Source: Bacteroidota bacterium (GTDB lineage Bacteria; Bacteroidota; Bacteroidia; CAIKAF01). Taken from it: DNA of 14,664 nucleotides. The DNA is taken from the NCBI GenBank assembly GCA_023432985.1, contig JAEZEQ010000067.1, positions 1 to 14,664 of the forward strand, written 5' to 3'. Below, piece after piece: positions 7,990-14,589 of this stretch. Both the position numbers and the translations under genes were made by a program. Position 1 is the first letter of the stretch. Each line of letters opens with the position of its first letter. The notes under the pieces were generated by a model, which did not search any database, had not been told where the DNA came from, and saw only the letters and a list, made by a program, of their open reading frames with translations.

Positions 7990-8009
7990 AATATAAAAAT
8001 ACTATGCAA
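7979..8009 (-). promoter_or_regulatory. promoter of the rrf2 gene (-33 TTG, -7 TATATTTG)
   Basis: Reading the - strand, TTG (8007-8009) is followed by a 20-nt spacer and TATATTTG (7979-7986). Both elements and the spacing fit the Bacteroidetes housekeeping promoter. It predicts a 5' leader of roughly 30-35 nt before the ATG at 7940. Confidence 0.6.
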
Positions 8010-8024
8010 ATGCTTCCTGCATTT
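8008..8024 (-). terminator. possible short terminator after the glycosyltransferase gene
   Basis: A 6-bp stem (AAATGC, loop TTCCT, GCATTT on the + strand) lies 17-34 nt beyond the glycosyltransferase stop. On the - strand it is followed, after a gap, by ATTTTTATATT. The stem is short and overlaps the rrf2 -33 element, so this is weak. Confidence 0.25.
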
Positions 8025-8041
8025 TAACAAAACTATTTTTC

Positions 8042-9214
8042 TTATAGGGATTGATACAAGGTGTGATAGCTCTCTATCCCCTCCTTCAGCGAAAAGTATT
8101 CCACAGCACCGGCACGTATTCTTGAGGCCACAAAATCCCTTTTCAGATAAGCCCGAATTGCATTTTCAAAAGCCTCATCGCTATATTCGGGGACCAGAAT
8201 ACCGCTGTCGTATTTCTCCACAATAAAACCGCTGTCCCCCACTTCTGTATTGCAAAATATGGGCAGTCCCATAGCCATCATTTCGCCTTGTTTCACCGGA
8301 CTACTTGCCATTTTAGAGAAGGCTTTTTTCAGGAAAAAAATTCCGGCTCTTGCGCCTTCCATGCGGGCTGCTACTTCGTGTCGTGCGGCGGCGGCGATCA
8401 GAAAATCATCAGCTTTCAGGTTCCATTTTGCGGCTGCTTTCAGAATAGAATCCGGATTTTCGAGACTAATAAACCGGAATTTAGCTCCGGGGAAATGCCT
8501 TTTCCAAATGCGAAAAAAGCGCAACATTTCATCCAGCAAATACCAGGTACCCAAAGAGCCGACGTAGAGCAAATCATCGCTCGCCTCCGTATCAGTCGCA
8601 GCGCTGCAAAAAACAACTTCATCCGTGCAGCAAGGGATAACAGCAATATCCCTGTCTATCTTCATTTCCTCCTTTATATAATGGGCAGCAGCATAAGTCA
8701 GCGATACCACCGCATCACTATGAGTCAGCCATTGCTTTTCCTTATTTTTAAAAAAGCTATAAATCCACTTAAAAACGGGATTATTCAAATTCCACAGTGC
8801 TCCGTCAACCCGTTCATCGGCCCAAAAGCCGCGCATATCAAAGACTACGCAAAGTCCTTTCTTGCGCATGGGGAAGGCTGCCAACATAGAAATATAACTA
8901 CGGGCATGGATTATATCAAAGCCTTTCTTCTTGTTCAAGCTATGTAAAGTCCGTCTCATTTTCCACACATCATAAAGCGTAGAAAATACGGGTGGTTTTT
9001 TCGTATATAATTGGGGATACCAATGGATTTTCGCATTTTCACATACAGTATCTATAGTCGATTTATGGGCCCAAAAGCGTTCTTTTTTTTCGAAGCTGAT
9101 CAGCGTAATATCGTGTCCTTTCTGTGCCAGTCCGACCAAATAAGGCAAAACCTGACTTTGCCCCAGGGGATCCGTCATACCATCATAAGATATAAAGCAG
9201 ATTCGTTTAGTCAT
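8042..9214 (-). CDS. glycosyltransferase, GT4-like (GT-B fold)
   Basis: The 390-residue protein has the GT-B two-domain layout. The N-terminal half begins RICFISYDGMTDPLGQSQVLPYL, the acceptor-side start seen in many Bacteroidetes surface-glycan transferases, and contains IIHARSYIS (101-109) and FDMRGFWADERVDG (125-138). The C-terminal half carries LLYVGSLGTWY (215-225) and the nucleotide-sugar region KQGEMMAMGLPIFC (308-321, with E311). It should transfer a sugar from a nucleotide donor to a growing surface or secreted glycan; donor and acceptor are unknown. Its start overlaps the end of the upstream asnB-like gene by 8 nt, so the two are co-translated. No membrane segments are evident. Confidence 0.82.
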   Translation of the reverse strand: MTKRICFISYDGMTDPLGQSQVLPYLVGLAQKGHDITLISFEKKERFWAHKSTIDTVCENAKIHWYPQLYTKKPPVFSTLYDVWKMRRTLHSLNKKKGFDIIHARSYISMLAAFPMRKKGLCVVFDMRGFWADERVDGALWNLNNPVFKWIYSFFKNKEKQWLTHSDAVVSLTYAAAHYIKEEMKIDRDIAVIPCCTDEVVFCSAATDTEASDDLLYVGSLGTWYLLDEMLRFFRIWKRHFPGAKFRFISLENPDSILKAAAKWNLKADDFLIAAAARHEVAARMEGARAGIFFLKKAFSKMASSPVKQGEMMAMGLPIFCNTEVGDSGFIVEKYDSGILVPEYSDEAFENAIRAYLKRDFVASRIRAGAVEYFSLKEGIESYHTLYQSL

Positions 9215-11033
9215 TTTTCTCCAAAAATCGTTGCAATTGAATAATAGCCCACATTTTATTATAATGTCTGTGTGCTCCTGTTTCCCATTCTTTACGCAGT
9301 GCCATCACCCGGTCCACCTGCCAAATATCCCATTTTTCCAAAGCTTGGGGTTGAATATAGGATTGAACAAGATAATTCAATTCGCCTTTCAGCCAGCGGT
9401 TCAAGGGTACAGAAAAGCCTTGTTTGGGTCGGTCGAACAAAGAGGTCGGCAATCGTTTATAGAGATGTTGTTTCAAAAAACCTTTCAATTCGCCCTTTTC
9501 CATTTTTTGTTTTGCCGTCATACCCATAGCAAAATGTGCTACTTCTTTATCGAGAAGCGGACTTCTCATTTCGAGGCCGTAGTACATTCCGGCTCTATCC
9601 GTTTTCACCAATAAATCTTCTTTAAGATAATAGGCAATATCGAATATATTCTGTGTTTCCATAGAATAATTTGCCTGCGCATTAAGGGCGAAATCGGGGT
9701 TTAGAGGTTCATGGAGGAAGGACGACAATTCAGAAAGCGAAAAGAGATATTGTTCTTGCGAAAAAATATGATTAGCCAATCCGCCCTCTTGATAATTCAG
9801 CAAAGCTGCGGCTCTTTTTTTATGATCATTGCCCAGGTTCAGCAGTCTTGCTATTTGTTTTCTATTGGCGAAGAGCAGTGGATTTTGCATACGTTTACTC
9901 CACCTATAAGCGCCGTAGCCCAAAAACATTTCATCGCCTCCATCACCGGTGAGCACCATTTTCACCTCCTTAGATGCCATTTCGGACACCAGCATAGTAG
10001 GAATAGCGCTACTATCCAAAAAAGCTTCATCATAGACCGTATCGAGCAGAGCCACTTTTTCCAGTGCATCTTTTTCTTTCAGCACAAAACTATGGTGTTC
10101 GCTATTCAGAGCTAGGGCGACCTGTTCGGCATAAATGCGTTCATCCTTATTTCGGTCTTCGAATCCGATCGTAAAGGTCTTCAATTTCTCTTTAGACAAA
10201 TCGCTTGCATAGGCGCAGACCAGGCTACTGTCTATACCTCCGCTCAGCAAAGCGCCATAGGGCACATCTGCATAAAGGCGTTTTTCGACAGCTTTACGCA
10301 AAACCAGATCAAATTCCTCGTGCAATTCTTTCGCATTTTTACCATGATGATCTTTATGCCATTCCACCTTAAAATAAGAAGAAATATTATAGCCTGCTTT
10401 TGTAAAAATGCCATAATGTCCGGCCGGAAATTTCCATATTTTATCGAACATAGTATTGGGTTCCGGCACAAAGCCCATATGCAAAAAAGCGGCTACAGCA
10501 TGCTTATTGAGTTTAAGTCTTTCATCCTGCATTCCGGGCATAGTTTTCAATGCGCTCCATTCCGAAGCAAAACAAAATCCTTTATTCGATTGGGTATAAT
10601 ACAATGGTTTTTTTCCGAAGCGATCTCGGGCAACAAAAAGCAATTCTTTCTGCAAGTCGAAAATCAGCAGGGCGAACATACCGTTAAAATACTGCACACA
10701 TTCCGAGCCCCAATGGCGATATGCTTCCAGAATAATTTCGGTATCACTTCCTGTTTTCGGGGTATAATTGAGAACCTTTTGCAGCGATTTAAAATTATAC
10801 ACTTCGCCGTTATACACAATTACAAAGCGGCCATCGCTGCTAAACATGGGTTGATTAGCGGCATTTGTGGTGTCAATAATCGACAAGCGCCTATGTCCGA
10901 GGGCTATTCCTTTAGGCGCATTATAATAATGCCCTTCTGCGTCGCGGCCGCGGTGTTCAATTGCCTTCAAACCGGACTTCAGGAAATCATTTCCTGCTTC
11001 AAATTCGCCTAAAAAACCGAGGACTCCACACAT
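9207..11033 (-). CDS. asnB: asparagine synthase-like glutamine amidotransferase (AsnB family)
   Basis: The 608-residue protein has an N-terminal class II glutaminase domain with the nucleophile exposed as C2 (MCGVLGF). It also has LGHRRLSIID (45-54), YNGEVYN (74-80) and GSDTEI (95-100). The synthetase domain follows, with the ATP-pyrophosphatase loop SGGIDSS (264-270), a GDGGDEMFLGY segment and the later KTDRAGMYYGLEMRSPLLD. The frame is open to 11159, but the extra 42 residues would remove C2 from the N-terminus, so the ATG at 11033-11031 is correct. A TAGGTTTG box stands 5 nt in front. The RGPD motif usual in AsnB reads RGRD (28-31). Coupling to a glycosyltransferase suggests that it amidates a surface-sugar component rather than making free asparagine; both remain possible. 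Confidence 0.85.
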   Translation of the reverse strand: MCGVLGFLGEFEAGNDFLKSGLKAIEHRGRDAEGHYYNAPKGIALGHRRLSIIDTTNAANQPMFSSDGRFVIVYNGEVYNFKSLQKVLNYTPKTGSDTEIILEAYRHWGSECVQYFNGMFALLIFDLQKELLFVARDRFGKKPLYYTQSNKGFCFASEWSALKTMPGMQDERLKLNKHAVAAFLHMGFVPEPNTMFDKIWKFPAGHYGIFTKAGYNISSYFKVEWHKDHHGKNAKELHEEFDLVLRKAVEKRLYADVPYGALLSGGIDSSLVCAYASDLSKEKLKTFTIGFEDRNKDERIYAEQVALALNSEHHSFVLKEKDALEKVALLDTVYDEAFLDSSAIPTMLVSEMASKEVKMVLTGDGGDEMFLGYGAYRWSKRMQNPLLFANRKQIARLLNLGNDHKKRAAALLNYQEGGLANHIFSQEQYLFSLSELSSFLHEPLNPDFALNAQANYSMETQNIFDIAYYLKEDLLVKTDRAGMYYGLEMRSPLLDKEVAHFAMGMTAKQKMEKGELKGFLKQHLYKRLPTSLFDRPKQGFSVPLNRWLKGELNYLVQSYIQPQALEKWDIWQVDRVMALRKEWETGAHRHYNKMWAIIQLQRFLEKND

Positions 11034-11038
11034 AAAAA

Positions 11039-11046
11039 CAAACCTA
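11039..11046 (-). promoter_or_regulatory. -7 promoter box for the asnB-glycosyltransferase unit
   Basis: TAGGTTTG on the - strand is an exact TAnnTTTG match and ends 5 nt before the asnB ATG. No convincing TTG lies at -33. It supports the short asnB start and a leaderless or very short-leader mRNA. Confidence 0.45.
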
Positions 11047-11112
11047 CATAAAATTACATAATGAGCGAGCCATTGCTTAAAAAAAGAGAAAAAAAAATAA
11101 AAATAGAAAACC

Positions 11113-11140
11113 TTGCTGCATAGATGAAATACTATCTTTG
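11113..11140 (+). promoter_or_regulatory. promoter of the 11145 lipoprotein gene
   Basis: TTG (11113-11115), a 17-nt spacer and TATCTTTG (11133-11140) form a full Bacteroidetes promoter. The box ends 4 nt before the ATG at 11145, so transcription probably begins at or next to the start codon. The upstream ATG at 11124 would lie before the -7 box and outside the mRNA. Confidence 0.6.
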
Positions 11141-11144
11141 TGGC

Positions 11145-11879
11145 ATGAAAAAAATGCATTTCTTAGTATTGTTCACCCTATTCATATTCTCGTCTTGCGG
11201 CATTATAGACAAGGGAGAAAAGCGCATATTCGGCTTAGGTGAAATCTATTTTAAAGAGGGAGTATCGGCACAAGAAGCAGAAAATTTGGGCAATTTTTTA
11301 TACCGAAAAGGCATATTCGACATAGACGGAAAGCGGGTAATACAGTTGGTACGCAAGAACGACACCTTAACCCTTCGTGCGGTCACCAACGAAAACTACA
11401 TTAGCGATTCAGCCTATCAACGCAATATGAAGCTTCTAAGCGCAGAAATCAGTTCGGCCGTTTTCTCGGATATGCCTGTAAACACCGAATTAATTAGTCC
11501 CTATTTCAATACCAAGGCCTATATACCTGCATTTGGACGAAAAATCCTCACACAAAAAGGCAATTATTACTATTCCTATTCCATGGGCGAAGAAAAAGCG
11601 GCGTCTTTATTTATTTATCTAAGCGACAGTCTCGAGTTTTTCACCAATTTCGAGGGGTCTGTTTTATTGCACGACATGGGCGAAGAATTCCGCGTAGAAA
11701 TCAGCAGTACGGACGAAACAGTGGGTTTAGCTGCCACGCAATACACATATAAATTAATCGCCTTAAGTCTGGCCCGAAAATATTACGGAGAAATAAAAAA
11801 TCCGATACACTTACAGATTTACAATCTAAAAAACGAATTGCAATCCACCTCCATATTTAGGGATGGAAAATGGGAATAA
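11145..11879 (+). CDS. lipoprotein of unknown function
   Basis: The 244-residue product starts with a lipoprotein signal peptide, MKKMHFLVLFTLFIFSSC, with the lipidated Cys at residue 18. An in-frame ATG at 11124 adds 7 residues (MKYYLCG) that spoil the signal peptide and lie upstream of the promoter box, so 11145 is preferred. The mature part has no catalytic motif I recognise. A segment near the N-terminus (IYFKEGVSAQEAENLGNFLY, then a GIFDIDGKRVIQLV strand) recalls small sensor-like repeats seen in other Bacteroidetes proteins of unknown function. It is likely attached to a membrane. It is divergent from asnB across a 111-bp shared promoter region. Confidence 0.75.
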   Translation: MKKMHFLVLFTLFIFSSCGIIDKGEKRIFGLGEIYFKEGVSAQEAENLGNFLYRKGIFDIDGKRVIQLVRKNDTLTLRAVTNENYISDSAYQRNMKLLSAEISSAVFSDMPVNTELISPYFNTKAYIPAFGRKILTQKGNYYYSYSMGEEKAASLFIYLSDSLEFFTNFEGSVLLHDMGEEFRVEISSTDETVGLAATQYTYKLIALSLARKYYGEIKNPIHLQIYNLKNELQSTSIFRDGKWE

Positions 11880-11881
11880 AT

Positions 11882-11984
11882 GGGGCGCATAAAGCTCTAT
11901 TTTCAATAAGACCGGCGAGCCGGCTACCCTTGTGATGTACGCCCTAAGGGGCTATCACACGGCGGGTATCCGGGGCGCATAAAG
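11882..11984. repeat. GC-rich palindromic element flanked by 13-bp direct repeats
   Basis: The exact repeat GGGGCGCATAAAG occurs at 11882-11894 and 11972-11984 in the same orientation, 90 bp apart. Between them is a nested imperfect hairpin. The outer arms are CCGGCTACCC (11920-11929) and GGGTATCCGG (11964-11973), the inner arms TGTGAT (11931-11936) and ATCACA (11954-11959), and the tip is GCCC-TAAG-GGGC (11941-11952). It is clearly more GC-rich than its surroundings. It fits a REP-like or small non-coding mobile element after the lipoprotein gene. It has no reading frame of note and no terminal inverted repeats. Confidence 0.5.
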
Positions 11985-11985
11985 A

Positions 11986-12013
11986 GCCGGCAAATTCTAA
12001 TCGGCCTTTTTTT
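11986..12013 (+). terminator. possible terminator upstream of the recombinase gene
   Basis: A short GCCG/CGGC stem (11986-11989 and 12002-12005) with a 12-nt loop is followed by seven T residues from 12007. Only four base pairs are clear, but the T run is good. It would end transcription from the lipoprotein gene. The remaining bases to 12083 hold no promoter I can name. Confidence 0.35.
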
Positions 12014-12083
12014 ACCGTTTACTAAAAACAATCTCCATACTTTATTTCGGCCCACAAAAGCATGTATTTTTAAGAAAAAATTC

Positions 12084-13148
12084 ATGCAGTCTGCACTATA
12101 TACATTTAAACATAGTTGTGCCTACATCACCTATAAAAACGAGAAATACATAGCCTTTTATTTTCCGTATAACGAGGCGCATAAAAATGAAATAAAGCGT
12201 ACAAAAGGCATGAAATGGAATCCGGAGAACCGGGCCTGGTTGCATCCTGACACGCCGGAGAACAGGCATTTACATGGATTTATCACATACAAAGAACTAG
12301 AATATAATGCGCAAAAAGAAAAAGAAATCGAGGCATTTCGGCAAGTATTAATCACCCTTCGTTACAGCAAAAACACCATAAAAGTATATACCGAAGCCTT
12401 AAGCATCTTTTTCCAATATCATTATAAAAAAGCCTTAGACGAGATAGATGAGGCCGACTTAGTGCAATTTCACAAGCAGTATATAATAGAGCGAAAATTA
12501 TCCTTGTCCTATCAGAATCAATTCATCAATGCTTTAAAATTATTTTTCAAAAACAGGGCAAAAGGAGGAATAGATTCCGGACAAATACAGAGGCCGCGTG
12601 GAGCGAAGACCTTGCCGCACGTACTGAGTATAAATGAGGTAAGATCAATAATAGGCGCTACACAAAATATAAAACACAGGACTATGTTAAGTTTAATATA
12701 CGGGTGCGGATTAAGGCGTGGGGAGTTATTGAATTTAAAGCTTAGCGACATATCATCGGAGCGATTATTAATGCAAATAAGGGGTGCAAAGGGAAAAAAA
12801 GATCGTGTGGTACCCATAAGCGAGAAACTTATAAATGAGTTGCGGCTATACTATCGTTATTACAAGCCCGAAAAATATTTATTTGAGGGAATGAACAAGG
12901 GCGAGCCTTATTCTCCGAAGAGTTTACAAAATGTATTAAAGCAATCATTAAAAAAGGCAGGGATAAACAAGCCGGTAAGTTTACATTGGTTAAGGCATAG
13001 TTACGCCACACATTTATTAGAACAAGGCACCGATTTGCGATACATTCAAGTTTTATTGGGTCACAAAAGCAGTAAAACCACTGAGATTTACACCCACGTC
13101 AGCGAAAAATCGATATTAAAAATCCGAAGTCCCTTTGATAATTTGTAA
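12084..13148 (+). CDS. tyrosine recombinase (Xer/IntI-like, Bacteroidetes type) with extra N-terminal domain
   Basis: The 354-residue site-specific recombinase has three parts. Residues about 12-66 (IAFYFPYN, KGMKWNPENRAWLHP) form a small domain resembling the HARP-like module found in front of some Bacteroidetes integrases. Residues 82-160 are the SAM-like core-binding domain. Residues 180-354 are the catalytic domain, with R211 (GCGLRRGE), K236 (AKGKKDR), H301 and R304 (LHWLRHSYATH), H327 (LLGHKSS) and nucleophile Y336 (EIYTHV). All catalytic residues are present. The end, IRSPFDNL, recalls the RSPLD tail of IntI, but K236 to H301 is only 65 residues, against about 106 in IntI1 and 72 in XerD. 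The IntI-specific insertion is therefore absent. It points towards the attC-like cassette array immediately downstream. Confidence 0.88.
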   Translation: MQSALYTFKHSCAYITYKNEKYIAFYFPYNEAHKNEIKRTKGMKWNPENRAWLHPDTPENRHLHGFITYKELEYNAQKEKEIEAFRQVLITLRYSKNTIKVYTEALSIFFQYHYKKALDEIDEADLVQFHKQYIIERKLSLSYQNQFINALKLFFKNRAKGGIDSGQIQRPRGAKTLPHVLSINEVRSIIGATQNIKHRTMLSLIYGCGLRRGELLNLKLSDISSERLLMQIRGAKGKKDRVVPISEKLINELRLYYRYYKPEKYLFEGMNKGEPYSPKSLQNVLKQSLKKAGINKPVSLHWLRHSYATHLLEQGTDLRYIQVLLGHKSSKTTEIYTHVSEKSILKIRSPFDNL

Positions 13149-13205
13149 ATTCGCCTTACATTTAACCACAACATTTCTGAGACACTATCTATGGCGTCTA
13201 TACCC

Positions 13206-13230
13206 ATAGGTCTCACGAAGTGAGACCTAT
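13206..13230 (+). terminator. perfect 11-bp hairpin after the recombinase gene
   Basis: ATAGGTCTCAC (13206-13216), loop GAA, GTGAGACCTAT (13220-13230) form a perfect stem. No T run follows, so it is either a structure-only terminator or 3'-end stabiliser for the recombinase mRNA, or part of the recombination site, because the attI-like core begins 6 nt further on. Confidence 0.5.
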
Positions 13231-13236
13231 AAACAA

Positions 13237-13245
13237 GTTATGTGC
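13237..13245 (+). other. attI-like core site (GTTATGTGC) at the head of the cassette array
   Basis: GTTATGTGC matches the right core of the attC-like site ending at 13914, but lacks the matching left arm of a palindromic attC. A lone GTT core between recombinase and first cassette is what an attI site looks like. By analogy with integrons the crossover would fall between G13237 and T13238. Assignment as attI is inference from position and sequence. Confidence 0.5.
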
Positions 13246-13271
13246 AACCTTAGACGACCAACATTACAACA

Positions 13272-13760
13272 ATGACAAAAAAGAAATTTGATATTGACCA
13301 AATGATGATTGACGAGTGGCGACAACTTGGCTTCTATTACGACCGTGACGACAGACTGGATGTAAATCAGTGGAGATTTTTCGGTAGTAAAAAAGGACTC
13401 AAAAACTTTGTTTCCTTGCTTGACAAATACACAAACAACCCAGCTAACGACACTTTATCCGAACACGACCATTACGGACCTTACAGCTATTTAAAAATAA
13501 TGACGTGGGACAAACCGATAATAACGGCAGACTACATTGCAGGGACAATTCAAGACTTGAAAATATTGAGAAACTTAATTTCAGACAAACTCGACAAGAC
13601 AGACGCTGGGCAAACTTTTAATATTGATAAGGACTACGGACAAAACAATACGATTACAGCAAAGTTTTTTGTAATGGCGGACAACTTTGACCCAGTTTCA
13701 ATGGATGAACTAATTGTTTCTGGACGACAAGAAATAGTAAACAAAAGCATTTCAAAATGA
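13272..13760 (+). CDS. cassette 1 protein, unknown function
   Basis: The 162-residue, probably soluble protein begins MTKKKFDIDQMMIDEWRQLGFYYD and is acidic and aromatic-rich, with no signal peptide or membrane segment. Conspicuous stretches are WRFFGSKKGLKNFVSLLDKYT (35-55), SEHDHYGPYSYLKIMTWDKP (63-82) and KFFVMADNFDPVSMDEL (130-146). I recognise no catalytic motif. The style is that of small single-domain cassette proteins, which often include immunity, toxin-antitoxin or phage-defence functions, but nothing here shows which. It starts 34 nt after the attI-like core and ends 22 nt before the attC-like site. No promoter is evident, so expression may depend on read-through. Confidence 0.7.
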   Translation: MTKKKFDIDQMMIDEWRQLGFYYDRDDRLDVNQWRFFGSKKGLKNFVSLLDKYTNNPANDTLSEHDHYGPYSYLKIMTWDKPIITADYIAGTIQDLKILRNLISDKLDKTDAGQTFNIDKDYGQNNTITAKFFVMADNFDPVSMDELIVSGRQEIVNKSISK

Positions 13761-13782
13761 CGTTGGACAAAAGAAAGGTAGC

Positions 13783-13914
13783 ACATAACAGCACCTACCC
13801 AAAAGTGGCGGTTCAGTAGTTAAATCAAGCTTCGTGCTTCTATCAAAGTTCCTGCTTGGTTGAAAGTGAAGTGCTTCGAAATCGCCACCTTCGGGTAGCT
13901 GTGAAACGTTATGT
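13783..13914 (+). repeat. attC-like recombination site 1 (132 bp)
   Basis: The outer cores ACATAAC (13783-13789) and GTTATGT (13908-13914) are exact complements. They fit the integron consensus RYYYAAC/GTTRRRY except at one position per core. Inside lie CTACCC/GGGTAG and TGGCGGTT/AATCGCCA complementary boxes, with unequal bases between the boxes on the two arms, which would leave extrahelical bases in the folded strand. The centre also pairs partly (GCTTC/GAAGTGC). Length is within the known attC range (about 57-141 bp). Confidence 0.7.
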
Positions 13915-13955
13915 GCTATTTTGGGACGACAACAAACAATCATTAAAATATATCT

Positions 13956-14441
13956 ATGGGACTATTTAACAAACTATTTGGTGGTAAAAAGAAGGATGAC
14001 ACCGGACCTATGCCATCACGAAATCTAAATTTTCAGTTTACACCGACACCTGACAATGGGCTAAACTTTGCAGAGCAATTTCGTGGTGCTGTTAAAGCAA
14101 ATGAAAATATTGACTTAGATTTTTCAGTGGAGACCTTGAAGTTTACAGACAATTTTTTGCAGCGTTTTAGAGACGAAGGACTAACGGTAAATGATTTCGC
14201 AGAAACTATTTTTGTTGCAGGTTGCTACGTTGGACAAGTTATGGTGCAGAATAATGGCGGAGAATGGATAAAGCAAGAAGACGCAAATCTTCCAGACGGT
14301 GTGACTATGATGCCAATTGTTATCAAATTACCCAACGGGACAATTACAGACCCGATTGCAAAATCGTTTAAAAGATTTTATAACGGAGAGGCGGACAGCA
14401 TTCCATACTTCTATCAAGTGTTTACGACTGACAAAGAATGA
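13956..14441 (+). CDS. cassette 2 protein, unknown function
   Basis: The 161-residue protein starts MGLFNKLFGGKKKDD, a short amphipathic basic leader common in small cytoplasmic or membrane-associated proteins, with no cleavable signal. The body has a helical stretch (about 56-90, KANENIDLDFSVETLKFTDN onwards), then FVAGCYVGQVMVQNNGGEWI (about 86-105) and a conserved-looking C-terminal part, PNGTITDPIAKSFKRFYNGE. The GCYVGQVMV-GGEW pattern resembles small DUF-type proteins, but I cannot name one and propose no activity. The ATG is 42 nt after the site 1 core, and the stop is 16 nt before site 2. It is unrelated in sequence to the cassette 1 protein. Confidence 0.7.
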   Translation: MGLFNKLFGGKKKDDTGPMPSRNLNFQFTPTPDNGLNFAEQFRGAVKANENIDLDFSVETLKFTDNFLQRFRDEGLTVNDFAETIFVAGCYVGQVMVQNNGGEWIKQEDANLPDGVTMMPIVIKLPNGTITDPIAKSFKRFYNGEADSIPYFYQVFTTDKE

Positions 14442-14457
14442 CGGAAATAAAAACAGC

Positions 14458-14589
14458 ACATAACAGCACCTACCCAAAAGTGGCGGTTCAGCGGTTAAAT
14501 GAAGCTTTTAGTTTCTATCAAAGTTTGTGCTTGGTTGACAGTGAGGTGCTTCGAAATCGCCACCTTCGGGTAGCTGCAAAACGTTATGC
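14458..14589 (+). repeat. attC-like recombination site 2 (132 bp)
   Basis: This has the same length and architecture as site 1, with about 14 differences by eye over 132 positions, mostly in the centre. The complementary boxes CTACCC/GGGTAG and TGGCGGTT/AATCGCCA are unchanged. The left core is ACATAAC (14458-14464). The right core is GTTATGC (14583-14589), whose last base differs because it belongs to the next cassette. Such close similarity between neighbouring sites is typical of chromosomal integron arrays. Confidence 0.7.

Larger units (their letters stand above)
13238..14583 (+). mobile_element. integron-like array of two complete gene cassettes
   Basis: Two units, 13238-13908 and 13909-14583, each contain one small ORF and end in a 132-bp attC-like palindrome. 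The boundaries are set at the G/TT crossover point of the GTTATGY cores. Within each unit the left core GCACATAAC is the exact complement of the unit's own first bases (TTATGTGC plus the G of the core), as expected of a circularisable cassette. A third unit begins at 14584 and leaves the window. Confidence 0.65.

Noticed and set aside
2268..10471. Many open frames antisense or out of frame to the genes above
   Set aside because: They lie wholly within well-supported genes, have low-complexity or Cys/His/Phe-rich translations typical of shadow frames, and lack promoters or recognisable domains.
11034..11159. Upstream extension of the asnB frame to an ATG at 11159
   Set aside because: It would add 42 residues before the catalytic Cys, which must be residue 2 after the initiator Met. 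It also crosses the divergent promoter region and the TAGGTTTG box.
11882..11984. Interpreting the element before the recombinase as another attC site
   Set aside because: The CTACCC/GGGTA pairing is shared, but there is no AAC...GTT core pair, the TGGCG box is absent and the flanking repeats are direct rather than inverted.
12084..13148. Calling the recombinase a standard integron integrase (IntI)
   Set aside because: The RSPFDNL tail is IntI-like, but the spacing between catalytic Lys and His is 65 residues, too short to hold the IntI-specific domain, and an unrelated N-terminal domain is present.
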